From NCBI GenBank assembly GCA_019118725.1, contig DWYO01000085.1, positions 1 through 33,371 of the forward strand: DNA of 33,371 nt, given 5' to 3'. A program made the translations under genes and the position numbers. This DNA comes from Candidatus Parabacteroides intestinavium (GTDB lineage: Bacteria; Bacteroidota; Bacteroidia; Bacteroidales; Tannerellaceae). Of this stretch, positions 8,644-17,550 are shown piece after piece (the first letter of the stretch is position 1; every line of letters starts with the position of its first letter). A model generated the notes under the pieces. That model was not told the DNA's origin. It did not search any database and saw only the letters and a program-made list of their open reading frames with translations.

Positions 8644-9978
8644 TTATCCATATTTCGCATTCTTATTCTTTATTTTCTCCAATCGGATCCGTGCCAATAC
8701 CTCCGGCTTCCGTTCCCGCTTCACCGCAGCCAAAGAGCAGGAGTCGAACACTTCTACCACACCAAGTTCCCCGTTTTCCAATCCACCTTTCTGAATCAGG
8801 AATCCGACCACATCCCCTTTGCTGATTTTGTCCCGTTTTCCCCGGTTAATGCGTAATGTGGCCCATTCCGAACGTTTCGGCCGACGGGGTGTCACAGGCA
8901 GGAAAAACTGCTCCGGCTCGGGCGTGATATAATCCGGTAAAACCTCTGCATCATGCAACAAGATATATGCCATACCCTCCGCATTCATCCGCGCCGTCCG
9001 TCCGTTGCGATGCACAAAAGCCTCTTCGTTCAGCGGCAAATGATAATGTATCACATGACGCACCTCCGGAATATCCAATCCGCGTGCCGCCAGATCGGTC
9101 GACACAAATACGGTAGCCGTCCCATTTCGCAACAGGGCCAGCCGCTGCTCTCGTTCAGACTGCTCCAAGCCGCCATGAAAACAAACATTATCGACCCGCA
9201 TCCGAGTCAGATACTGGCTGACACGCTCCACTGACTCCCGGTGATTACAAAACACCAGGGCTGACTCGCCATTCAGTTCGCCCAGCAACCCATAAAGGCA
9301 AGCCAACTTATCCCGTTCCGGAGATTTCACCTGATATAGTTTCAAACCTTTCAAAGCTTTCTGCGCCGTCAGGTATGAAATCCGCAACGGGTTTGTCAAA
9401 CCAACAAAAGCCGGAATTTCGACCGCTTCTGTAGCCGAAGTCAATACCCGTCGTCGCACACGAGGTAACCGCGCCAATATCTTCTTCATCTCCGGAACAA
9501 ATTTCAATTCCAACGACTTATCGAATTCATCCAAAATAACTGTATGCACAGCTGCTACAGATACGCTTCCTTTTTCCAAATGATCCAATATACGTCCGGG
9601 GGTACCTATCCAAACTGCCGGAGCATGTTCCAAGCTGCGGCGTTCCGTTTGGAAAGGATGTCCACCATAACAACAGGTTATTTTCAAGCCGCTTCCCAAC
9701 GAACGAAATACCGATTCAATCTGTAATGCCAACTCCCGCGAAGGAACAATTACCAACGTCTGTACCCATTCTTCCGGCTTCAATAAAGGCAATAACGGCA
9801 ACAAAAACGCCAAAGTCTTTCCCGATCCGGTAGGACTTAACAGCAACAAATCCCGTTGCACATCCGAAGAAAGAGCCTCACGTTGCATCGGATTCAACGC
9901 TACGATATCCAATTTCTGCAATGCCTTCCGGATAGCTTCCGAATAATTTTCTTCTAGTATTTTATTTTCTTTTGTCAT
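8644..9978 (-). CDS. DEAD-box-type ATP-dependent RNA helicase with DbpA-like RNA-binding domain
   Basis: A two-RecA-domain RNA helicase. Counting from the ATG at 9978 (444 residues) it shows a Q motif (LNPMQREAL), Walker A SPTGSGKT (48-55), PSRELALQ, GTPGR, motif II as DEFD (150-153) rather than DEAD, SAT (181-183), the second-domain motifs VFCNHRESV and STDLAARGLD, and HRNGRTAR in place of the usual HRxGRTGR. The tail has a DbpA-type RNA-binding domain (TLRINRGKRDKISKGDVVGF and VEVFDSCSLAAV), which in E. coli DbpA targets 23S rRNA, so a role in large-subunit assembly is likely. The frame extends to an ATG at 10026, but the added 16 residues lie outside the conserved family. It follows the M1 peptidase by about 70 bases. 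Confidence 0.92.
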   Translation of the reverse strand: MTKENKILEENYSEAIRKALQKLDIVALNPMQREALSSDVQRDLLLLSPTGSGKTLAFLLPLLPLLKPEEWVQTLVIVPSRELALQIESVFRSLGSGLKITCCYGGHPFQTERRSLEHAPAVWIGTPGRILDHLEKGSVSVAAVHTVILDEFDKSLELKFVPEMKKILARLPRVRRRVLTSATEAVEIPAFVGLTNPLRISYLTAQKALKGLKLYQVKSPERDKLACLYGLLGELNGESALVFCNHRESVERVSQYLTRMRVDNVCFHGGLEQSEREQRLALLRNGTATVFVSTDLAARGLDIPEVRHVIHYHLPLNEEAFVHRNGRTARMNAEGMAYILLHDAEVLPDYITPEPEQFFLPVTPRRPKRSEWATLRINRGKRDKISKGDVVGFLIQKGGLENGELGVVEVFDSCSLAAVKRERKPEVLARIRLEKIKNKNAKYG

Positions 9979-10047
9979 ATTCTTTTTTAGTTGACACAGA
10001 ATGATTTTTCTAAAAAAGCCTTGCATTTGTAGCTTCTCACCTGAAGC

Positions 10048-12618
10048 CTAAAAAAACTTTTCCCTGCCTGTATCCTCGTTCACTACATATAGATGATGGG
10101 CCTGTTGCAAAAATTTGCTCTGCAACAAAGGCGACCATTGCTCCATTTCCTCCTGACGGAAACGATCTACCTCTTGCAAAGCTTCAGGTGATGTATGCCC
10201 TCCCAACAAGGCACGCAACCAAGCTGACGGGAAAAAGATGTCACCTGTCTGTTGTACTTCCGGCAAAATGCGTAACGCCGGACGAATATAAGCCAGCGAC
10301 TCTTGTTCACGCAAACGGTGGTTCAAAAGAGAAAGTGAGGAGGAAACCCAAGGCTCAACTCGCCGGTTCTCCGCTTTCAATAACGATTGAAATACACTGT
10401 CACGTACAGAACGGTCGGCCGATACAGCTGGAGAAATGAAGCGGTATTCCGCTTGCCGGTCCGGATTGCCTATACGTGCCAACTGCGTGGCCACAATCTC
10501 ATCAGCTTGTTCCGGTAAATGCAATGCAAGAAGATAGGACAGATTAATACAATCGCGTTCACTTAACACACATCCTGCCGGAGCTTGCCGTTCTTTCCAT
10601 ATCCGGTACAAACGACCGATGGCCTCCTTTGAGCTAGCGACCGACTGGTATTGCCGGAATGCTTGCATACGGAACTGAGGTTTCTTCCCCTCCGTTACTT
10701 GCTTCCATAAGGATTGTTCTAACCATAAGAGGTCTTTCCGAGCGAACTTCACCGCCGAACCGACATAACCTAATGCCATGGTATAAAGCAGGTCGCCAGG
10801 TTCTTGTACCAAGTAATCCATCATGTCATGCAAATAGGCATCCGCATCAAGTGTCTTATGCTGCAAATTTTCATGTAGCGAAATAAGCAATGATCCTTTC
10901 AGCAGCTCATCATGCGTGGTATCCAGGCAAGCAAATGCAGCTTGCCGATCTTTTTCTGTAAGACGAAAAAAGCCGTAGGCGTATCCATCGATATTAGGCA
11001 AAACCGTCACCGGATCTATATGCCGGAGACGCAATGGAGCTTTGGCCGTCCTTCTGTTGTCCGGCAGACCGATTTCGACCATCTCGGTGCCGGTTGCCGA
11101 AATGACACAATAGGTAATACGCTGGGGCCAAACACGTTCTTTTCCCTGCGGGTCTGTTTCTGTCACCACTAAACTATCTCCCTGTACGTAAGCATCGATT
11201 GTCGGCATGCCAGGTTCGTGCACCCACATTTGGCTCCAACGCTCCAGCTCCACATTCGTATGTTTTGAAAAAACCGATATCAAATCTTCCCACGTGGCAT
11301 TTCCATAGCAGAAGGTACGCAAATAGTCATGCAACCCCTCACGATAAGCCTGCTCCCCCATACGACGCACCAGCATCTCCATCATCACAGGCGATTTGTC
11401 GTACACAATATTACTGTATATTAACCCGGCATTGCGCAAATTATCAAGCGATTGCTTGATAGGCGTAGCACCAGCCGTCCGGTCTTCGGCATACGCGGCC
11501 GGGACATATCCCCGTATGAAATTCAACCGATGGTTGACAGAAGGATACATCGGTTCCACCATCTTAGCCGCAAAATAATTCGCAAATACTTCCTTCGTCC
11601 AGACATCGTCAAACCAAGCCATAGTCACATAATCACCGAACCACATGTGCGCGGTCTCATGGGCAATCAGTGAACTTCTCCTCAGTTGTTCATCCAGTGT
11701 TGGCTGCTCGTTCAGAAACATACTTCCATCATTATACAATGTTGCTCCGGTATGCTCCATACCCCCAAACTGGAACCCGGGGATAATAATCAAATCATAT
11801 TTAGCAAAAGGATAAGGAATACCGGTATAATCCTCCATCCAAGACAAAGCATCCAATACTTGCCGGGCTATCTCCGGACACTGCGCTACACGTTTCGGAT
11901 CAGTTTCCCGATGATAAATCGAAATAGAGCGTTCTCCCCGTTGATAAATCTCGCGCTGCAATTTCCCGGCTACAAACGAAAACAGGTAAGTGGGCAGAGG
12001 TTTCGTCTCCTGAAAACGAATCAGCCTCCGGTTCGGACGGCTCAACACATCCGCCTCTATAATCTTCCCGTTTGCCACCGCTGTCCAATTCTCCGGGATA
12101 TCCAACGTCAGCGAATAAAGAGCCTTTATATCCGGCTGGTCAAAACAAGGGAAAAGAGTCCGCGCCCGATCCGGTACCAGCAACGTGTACAAGAACTCAT
12201 CGCGTCGATTCAACGACTGATCGGATGCCCGGAAGGCGATTGTCACCTTATTGGTGCCACCCCAAGTTTCAGAATGCGGTATGATGATATGTTCTTTTTC
12301 CACACGATATTCCACCGGTTGGTCATTCAATAAGACCGATATCACCTGCGAAGAATCAGCCCGGAAATCTACAATCAACGGTTCTTTCCGACCCTGTTTC
12401 CAGGTAATCTCCGAAACACCGGTTACGGCCTCCTGCCTATTTTCCGGAATTACAAACGAAAGGTTATATTTGACGTCCCAATAGGTGCTTTTACGGAATT
12501 GCGCCAATTCCCAGCTCACACCGGTCTCTGTCATCACCGTCAAATTTGCCGGTTCCTGGCGACAAGCCATCAATCCTGCTGCCAGCAATAAATTCCACCA
12601 AAGCTTCATGGTTCTCAT
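10048..12618 (-). CDS. M1-family zinc aminopeptidase, lipoprotein
   Basis: An 856-residue gluzincin that removes N-terminal residues from peptides. A short signal ends in LLLAAGLMAC, giving a lipobox Cys at about residue 19, so the enzyme is expected on the periplasmic or outer face of the envelope. The N-terminal beta-saddle domain is followed by the exopeptidase motif GGMEHTG (285-291; His replaces the more common Asn), then HETAH (320-324) and the third zinc ligand Glu343 in WTKEVFAN, with the correct 18-residue spacing. The last 400 residues are a helical domain. ATG at 12618 and ATG at 12609 both work; the second gives the more usual MKLWW signal start. The gene lies 100 bases after the DUF4268 gene and precedes the helicase. 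Confidence 0.93.
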   Translation of the reverse strand: MRTMKLWWNLLLAAGLMACRQEPANLTVMTETGVSWELAQFRKSTYWDVKYNLSFVIPENRQEAVTGVSEITWKQGRKEPLIVDFRADSSQVISVLLNDQPVEYRVEKEHIIIPHSETWGGTNKVTIAFRASDQSLNRRDEFLYTLLVPDRARTLFPCFDQPDIKALYSLTLDIPENWTAVANGKIIEADVLSRPNRRLIRFQETKPLPTYLFSFVAGKLQREIYQRGERSISIYHRETDPKRVAQCPEIARQVLDALSWMEDYTGIPYPFAKYDLIIIPGFQFGGMEHTGATLYNDGSMFLNEQPTLDEQLRRSSLIAHETAHMWFGDYVTMAWFDDVWTKEVFANYFAAKMVEPMYPSVNHRLNFIRGYVPAAYAEDRTAGATPIKQSLDNLRNAGLIYSNIVYDKSPVMMEMLVRRMGEQAYREGLHDYLRTFCYGNATWEDLISVFSKHTNVELERWSQMWVHEPGMPTIDAYVQGDSLVVTETDPQGKERVWPQRITYCVISATGTEMVEIGLPDNRRTAKAPLRLRHIDPVTVLPNIDGYAYGFFRLTEKDRQAAFACLDTTHDELLKGSLLISLHENLQHKTLDADAYLHDMMDYLVQEPGDLLYTMALGYVGSAVKFARKDLLWLEQSLWKQVTEGKKPQFRMQAFRQYQSVASSKEAIGRLYRIWKERQAPAGCVLSERDCINLSYLLALHLPEQADEIVATQLARIGNPDRQAEYRFISPAVSADRSVRDSVFQSLLKAENRRVEPWVSSSLSLLNHRLREQESLAYIRPALRILPEVQQTGDIFFPSAWLRALLGGHTSPEALQEVDRFRQEEMEQWSPLLQSKFLQQAHHLYVVNEDTGREKFF

Positions 12619-12623
12619 CTATA

Positions 12624-12714
12624 TTTAGTTTTTGAGCTTTTAAGTTTCTGAGTTCATAAATTTTTGTCATGCGTCAAGTTGACAGCGAAAAAACTTATAC
12701 TCAAAAAAACTTAT
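12624..12714. repeat. paired T-rich and A-rich intergenic tracts facing each other
   Basis: Between the M1 peptidase start and the DUF4268 stop there is a T-rich tract (12624-12655: AGTTTTTGAG, CTTTTAAGTTTCTGAGTT), a spacer holding the 11-bp palindrome GTCAAGTTGAC (12673-12683), and an A-rich tract in the opposite sense (12688-12714). The A-rich tract contains AAAAAACTTAT twice (12688-12698 and 12704-12714). Confidence 0.6.
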
Positions 12715-12718
12715 CGTT

Positions 12719-13174
12719 TTAATCTCGTAAATATTCTGCGATTTTCATAAAATTGCCTTCCAACAGATACATCTGCCGTGCCATAAAAGAGAAAAATTCG
12801 CCCCAGTCTTCACGCCGATGGAAATCTATGCCCTCCTTTTTCGTGTAAATCCGAGCCACCTCGTTGCCGGTCTCACGAACATAACAGATATCCCATATCA
12901 GTCCATCCGGAAACTCTGCCTCCAAATTCTCCTTATACCAAGTCAGCTTCTCCAACATTTCCAGCCGCTGCGCCTCTTGTCGGTGATTGACCTCCAATAT
13001 CACATACGCTCCGGAACGGTTCACCTCAAACTTCAACTCAACACCTTTCACCTTCGTATTATACAAGACCCACATTTTCCGCCGGCGACGCAAATAGGGC
13101 TGTACGGCACAATAAGCGGCGAAGCTTTCCCAAAACTCAACCTTCAATTGTTTCAGTTCGTCCTTGCTATACAT
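12719..13174 (-). CDS. DUF4268 domain-containing protein
   Basis: A small 151-residue soluble protein. The start (MYSKDELKQLKVEFWESFAA) and the later KMWVLYNTKVKGVELKFEVNR and LEVNHRQEAQRLEMLEKL regions match the DUF4268 family as I know it from Bacteroidetes. There is no signal peptide or membrane helix. The family has no established function, although the fold is sometimes compared with restriction-endonuclease-like proteins. The ATG at 13174 lies 2 bases after the stop of the M16 peptidase gene, so the pair is almost certainly co-transcribed and translationally coupled; no functional link is known. Confidence 0.82.
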   Translation of the reverse strand: MYSKDELKQLKVEFWESFAAYCAVQPYLRRRRKMWVLYNTKVKGVELKFEVNRSGAYVILEVNHRQEAQRLEMLEKLTWYKENLEAEFPDGLIWDICYVRETGNEVARIYTKKEGIDFHRREDWGEFFSFMARQMYLLEGNFMKIAEYLRD

Positions 13175-13176
13175 CT

Positions 13177-16011
13177 TTATCGATAAATATCATTAATCTT
13201 CACTTTGATGATCTTCCCGAAAGCAGCCAATTGTTTTCGGTCGATCTGCTTTGCATTTCCCACAATCGCATAGACTACCGGAGCCCCAGCTATCTGTTTC
13301 CGATAAAAATCCATAACATCTTTCATGTCCATACGGTCAATATAATCCAACAGCATCCTGTTCGGATCCTTGTCAAACCCTTCTTTTTGCATACGGGAAA
13401 GCCGTTCCGATATATCACGTAAAGCGGGGAAAGTATTGTTTACCTCATTACGAATATTCTGCTTTACCGCAGGGATACGTTCCGGCTTCTCCGGCATCTG
13501 CTTGATAAGATGATGAAAAATAGTCAACGCATCAATGGTCTTATCACTTTGCGTAGAAAACATGGCCTGGAAATAGCCCGGACAGCCTTTGCTCATCATA
13601 GAAGGCAAATAATACTGACCATTTACCCGATATGCGTATGATCGGAATTCACGAATCTCCTGAAACATCAACGAAGACATATCTCCACCAAAATATCCAG
13701 AGAAAAGCTTTGAAGCACAACGCATTTCCAGATCATCCACCGCTTGTCCCTCTACATACGCATAAACGATGCTCTGCGAAACATCCGGTTTGTTCAAGAA
13801 AAAGACACAAGGTTCCTCATAATGTATCAAAGGCCTTGCCCATGGATACCCAGACGGATAGACTATATCTTGCAAACGGAAATAATGTGCAACCATCTTT
13901 TGTACATTTTCTATGGGAACGTTGCCACAATAATGGACCGTGCAGGCATATTGCTGCACTTCCTTAAACAAAGCCAACAGGTTCTCCCCTTTCATCTGCC
14001 GGACCTCTTTCAAGGATGGTTTTTGCAAAAAGCGCGAAGCTTCACCGAAAATCACATGCTCTATCAGAACAGAGGCCAAACTACTGCTGGAGTTGAGCAA
14101 CGCTTTCTCGACTACCCGCATTTCGTCAACAACCTGACGCAACTGTTTGTCATCAACTTGGGGATGCTGCATAAAGTCACCTACCAATGCAATGGTTTCC
14201 AACAGATTCTCATCAAATCCTGTAATGCGTACAACAAAATCCGTATTGTTCGCTTCAAAGGTCAGAATACTTCCAATGGTCTGCAATTTGTTGCGGAACA
14301 CCTCAAATTTATCCTTTTCAGTACCGATGAAATGCAGATAATTCGCCACCTGTGCCAACATTTTTTTCCCGATTACACCAACACCATAATAGATATCCAA
14401 CGAGAAGATATCGTTTACCGGATTCTTTGTAGCATATAGTTTTACCTTATCCGACAAGGTTATCGTCTCAATAGAATAGCACTTCTCATCCACAAAACGA
14501 GGTTCCAAACGGCTGACCGGAAGTTTTTCCAGATTCTGCGCATAAAGCGACTTGCTCTGCTTGGGATTCGGGCGAACCGGAATATAATCCGGTTTCGGCA
14601 GGTGATCATTCTTATAACGGCCTGTAGTCTTCGTCACATACAGATAATTTTCGGTGAAATATTTACGGGCAACCGCTATGACATCATCCCGCGTCATCTG
14701 GTCTATCCGTTTCAACTCAGCCAAATAATCTTCCCATTTCTTCCCTTGCGAGAATACACGCATCATGATTTGGGCGCGTGAGCTTACATCCTCCAATAAC
14801 GAAACATAATCCCGTTTCTGCTCCAACTTCAATCCCTGGAAAATCTCCTCGCTGAATTCACCGGCTTTTAATCGATTTATCTCCCGCCAAACTAATTTTT
14901 CTGCGGCCGAATATGACTGAAAAAACAATTTGGGCATGACAAATATCGCTAAAATACCAGCCTCGTTCATACATTCATTGACCGCCATCGAAGCCACCAC
15001 CTTGTGATCTACTGCCAATTTATCCAAAAAGCCCGTGCCATTGGAATTGTTCAGCAAAGCGATAGCCACTTTCAAGGCTACCTCATCCTCATGATTGGCC
15101 GACACCCCCCGGAATCCCAATGCCATCATTTTGACAAACGGCATAGGAACTTTCAACTTCATCTTCTCTTTGCCTTTAAACTCAGGCAACGGTACCGGCT
15201 CATTCTTAGGGGCTATCCCTTCACGGATCCGCGAAAAGGTCCGTTCCAAAATGGGAAGGACCTCCTCCGTACGAAAATCGCCACATAGTATTAGGCCCAT
15301 ATTGGACGCTACATAATAGGTCTCAAAGAAACGACGCATCTCGGAAAGACGCGGATTCTTTAGGTTCTCCGTACTTCCTATCACCGGATATGCATACGGA
15401 TGCGGTGCAAAATAGCGCTCTTTCAACCGCTCCACCGACATACCACCGACATAATCGGCGTACATATTTTTCTCTTCGTAAACCGTCTCCAACTCATTCT
15501 GGAACAGGCGGAACACCGGATTAATCAACCTTTCGCTATTAATCTCCGCCCATTGTTCCATGTATTGAGATGAAAATATATTGAAATAGACTGTATAATC
15601 CAAAGATGTTCCCGCATTCAGCTTCGTACCTCCATACTGAGTAATCAATTTATCAAACTCATTGGGGATAACATATTTGGCAGCTTCCACACTCAATTCA
15701 TTAATCTGCTTCTGCAAAGAACGGCGTTCTGCATGATCCTGCGTTTCCGCCAATTCATCATACTTAGCTGCAATCCGATCCAGCAAAGCCTTCTCCTGCT
15801 CATAATCGATTGTACCGATCTTGTCGGTACCTTTAAACATCATGTGCTCAAAATAATGCGCGATTCCTGTATTCGGACAATCTTTCGCTCCCGCTTTCAC
15901 TACCACTGCACCAAATACTTTGGGCTGCGTATGGTCTTCGTTCAACCATACGGTCAATCCATTTTTCAGTGTATGTGTCGTACAAGTTATCTGTTGTTCT
16001 CCTGATTCCAT
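13177..16011 (-). CDS. M16-family (insulinase/pitrilysin-like) zinc metallopeptidase
   Basis: A 944-residue two-half M16 peptidase, a clamp-shaped enzyme that degrades peptides. The N-terminal half has the inverted zinc motif HYFEH (His52, Glu55, His56) within GIAHYFEHMMFKGT, and the downstream Glu-rich helix ELETVYEEKNMY supplies the third ligand. The second half begins near YSIETITLSDKVKLYAT and lacks a HxxEH; the equivalent place reads VANYLHFIG, as expected for the inactive structural half. Unlike many Bacteroidetes homologues, it starts at MESGEQQITCTTHTL with no signal peptide, so a cytoplasmic location is predicted. A start far upstream is blocked by the intergenic region. A candidate promoter and a 12-bp inverted repeat lie just upstream. 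Confidence 0.93.
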   Translation of the reverse strand: MESGEQQITCTTHTLKNGLTVWLNEDHTQPKVFGAVVVKAGAKDCPNTGIAHYFEHMMFKGTDKIGTIDYEQEKALLDRIAAKYDELAETQDHAERRSLQKQINELSVEAAKYVIPNEFDKLITQYGGTKLNAGTSLDYTVYFNIFSSQYMEQWAEINSERLINPVFRLFQNELETVYEEKNMYADYVGGMSVERLKERYFAPHPYAYPVIGSTENLKNPRLSEMRRFFETYYVASNMGLILCGDFRTEEVLPILERTFSRIREGIAPKNEPVPLPEFKGKEKMKLKVPMPFVKMMALGFRGVSANHEDEVALKVAIALLNNSNGTGFLDKLAVDHKVVASMAVNECMNEAGILAIFVMPKLFFQSYSAAEKLVWREINRLKAGEFSEEIFQGLKLEQKRDYVSLLEDVSSRAQIMMRVFSQGKKWEDYLAELKRIDQMTRDDVIAVARKYFTENYLYVTKTTGRYKNDHLPKPDYIPVRPNPKQSKSLYAQNLEKLPVSRLEPRFVDEKCYSIETITLSDKVKLYATKNPVNDIFSLDIYYGVGVIGKKMLAQVANYLHFIGTEKDKFEVFRNKLQTIGSILTFEANNTDFVVRITGFDENLLETIALVGDFMQHPQVDDKQLRQVVDEMRVVEKALLNSSSSLASVLIEHVIFGEASRFLQKPSLKEVRQMKGENLLALFKEVQQYACTVHYCGNVPIENVQKMVAHYFRLQDIVYPSGYPWARPLIHYEEPCVFFLNKPDVSQSIVYAYVEGQAVDDLEMRCASKLFSGYFGGDMSSLMFQEIREFRSYAYRVNGQYYLPSMMSKGCPGYFQAMFSTQSDKTIDALTIFHHLIKQMPEKPERIPAVKQNIRNEVNNTFPALRDISERLSRMQKEGFDKDPNRMLLDYIDRMDMKDVMDFYRKQIAGAPVVYAIVGNAKQIDRKQLAAFGKIIKVKINDIYR

Positions 16012-16100
16012 TCCTTATTTTTATGGCGTATTTTCCTTTAATGAACGATTAAGATACAAAAATAGTGAATTTTTCAGAAAAACAGGCGAAAAATAAGGAA
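16011..16100. repeat. 12-bp perfect inverted repeat flanking the M16 promoter
   Basis: TTCCTTATTTTT at 16011-16022 is the exact reverse complement of AAAAATAAGGAA at 16089-16100, with 66 bases between. The left arm, read on the minus strand, is the A-rich ribosome-binding region AAAAATAAGGA plus the A of the M16 start codon. The candidate -7 element (16057-16064) lies between the arms. A transcript entering from the PHP gene would contain both arms; one starting at the local promoter would contain only the start-codon arm. Confidence 0.7.
16057..16064 (-). promoter_or_regulatory. candidate -7 element for the M16 peptidase operon
   Basis: The minus strand reads TATTTTTG, matching TAnnTTTG. 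Transcription would begin near 16050, leaving a leader of about 40 bases. No perfect TTTG -33 box is present at 19-21 bases upstream; CCTGTTTTT lies near that position. Confidence 0.5.
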
Positions 16101-16131
16101 CTTAAATGCCCAAGGGATTAAATTGAAAATT

Positions 16132-16848
16132 TTATTCCACTTTCTTCAAATACTGTTTGAACTGTTCCGGCTTGTCGTTCAGAATCAAACTTTCAGGGAA
16201 CTCCGTCAGTTGGAGCAGTTCATAGATGTGACTGTAATCAGCTATCGAGAAAGAGATATGCGCATCGCTGCCCAAAATTACCGGCACCTCATACTGCTTG
16301 CACAAACGCAGAATTTCCAGATTATTGTCTCGTGCCTTTACTTTGTGGCGTACCGGATTCAGCGAACTGTTATTTATCTCCAACAGTGTATGCGTCTCCT
16401 TGGCTGCCAGAACTACCGGCTCAAACAACATATCGGCTGTACCATCTCCCGGATGACTGATAATCTGCACATAAGGGTGATGTATTGCGCCCAGCATGGC
16501 CGATGTATTTTGCACAATACTGCCCGGAGTATAGCAAAGGGAATGAATTCCGGCTATCCGCAAATCCAGCATTTTCCAATACTCTTCGGTCAGATCGACT
16601 GTCCCGTCATAATCCAGAATATTCAATTCGGCCCCCAACATCAGCTCCACCCCGTACATCTTCCGGGGCACAACATGCAAATTCCGGAAATAAATCGGCG
16701 CACAGGAACCTGGAATGCCCGGAGCATGTTCAGTTATACCCAATATCTCCAGTCCTTTCTCCGCAGCCGCATGGACCATTTCCTGCAGGCTGCTAAAGGC
16801 ATGACCGCTCGCCACGGTATGCGTATGTACATCTAACGCTATTTTCAT
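16132..16848 (-). CDS. PHP-domain metal-dependent hydrolase (YcdX-like phosphatase)
   Basis: A 238-residue stand-alone PHP-domain protein, a distorted TIM barrel that binds three metal ions and usually hydrolyses phosphate esters. Ligand motifs appear in order: DVHTHT (His8, His10), His16, ITEHA (Glu40, His41), GAELNI (Glu74), AGIHS (His102), IISHPGD (His132), and GSDAH (Asp195, His197). This is the full set seen in E. coli YcdX. There is no signal peptide. It starts 18 bases after the PAP2 gene and is the last gene of the moxR-bat run. The physiological substrate is not evident; histidinol phosphatase is an alternative name in this family, but there are no histidine genes nearby. Confidence 0.85.
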   Translation of the reverse strand: MKIALDVHTHTVASGHAFSSLQEMVHAAAEKGLEILGITEHAPGIPGSCAPIYFRNLHVVPRKMYGVELMLGAELNILDYDGTVDLTEEYWKMLDLRIAGIHSLCYTPGSIVQNTSAMLGAIHHPYVQIISHPGDGTADMLFEPVVLAAKETHTLLEINNSSLNPVRHKVKARDNNLEILRLCKQYEVPVILGSDAHISFSIADYSHIYELLQLTEFPESLILNDKPEQFKQYLKKVE

Positions 16849-16866
16849 TTTTGTCTATTTTTTCTC

Positions 16867-17550
16867 TTAGGCCTTTAACATTCGTACCAACGGAGCATGA
16901 AATACCAACAATATTATCCACATTAATCCGATTGAGGCCATGATCAGCCAGGCTCTTTTGGCGCCATAAACAGGATAAGGAGCAGCAGGAAGCCAGCGCG
17001 AACGTACCCAAACATAGAGTTTATACACGATGTAGCCAAAGAACAAACCGGCCATCATACCGGGAATAATATCTGTCAGGAAATGTACACCCAAGTAAAT
17101 GCGGCTATACGCATTGACGGTGGCCCAAAGGAATAAGGTAAATCCCAGCCACCGATTACGGAACAGCAAAGTAAGAAACATCGCGAATCCGAAAGCATTC
17201 GCCGCATGGCTGGATATAAATCCATAGCGTCCTCCCCGATAACCAAAAACAGTCTGGACATCATTCATAAAATCCGGATGATACGTTGGCCGGAAACGGG
17301 TGAACAGGGGTTTGCAAACATGGGACGCAAACTGGTCGCATAACGTGACGGTCAGTACTATCGCCAGCAACACCAGCAACACTTCCCGCCAATCCTTCCG
17401 ATAACACAGCGTCAACAAGACAAACAAGGCCAACGGCAACCATACCGTCTTTCCGGAATAAAGCCACATCACTTCATCCCAATAGGGGGTATGGCACCCG
17501 TTTAACCACAAAAAAAGCTCACGCTCGTATGTCAACAATTGCTCTAACAT
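16867..17550 (-). CDS. PAP2-family membrane phosphatase
   Basis: A polytopic inner-membrane phosphatase of the type 2 phosphatidic acid phosphatase family, whose members dephosphorylate lipid phosphates such as undecaprenyl pyrophosphate or phosphatidylglycerol phosphate. The three catalytic motifs are complete: K80-x6-R87-P88 (KPLFTRFRP), SSHAAN with His115, and SRIYLGVHFLTD with Arg150, His156 and Asp160. About five to six hydrophobic helices are visible, with a final one near the C-terminus. I chose the ATG at 17550, whose A is also the last base of the batE stop (TGATG); the frame can be extended one codon to a TTG. Tight coupling to batE suggests the enzyme is made with the Bat proteins. 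The lipid substrate is unknown. Confidence 0.9.
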   Translation of the reverse strand: MLEQLLTYERELFLWLNGCHTPYWDEVMWLYSGKTVWLPLALFVLLTLCYRKDWREVLLVLLAIVLTVTLCDQFASHVCKPLFTRFRPTYHPDFMNDVQTVFGYRGGRYGFISSHAANAFGFAMFLTLLFRNRWLGFTLFLWATVNAYSRIYLGVHFLTDIIPGMMAGLFFGYIVYKLYVWVRSRWLPAAPYPVYGAKRAWLIMASIGLMWIILLVFHAPLVRMLKA

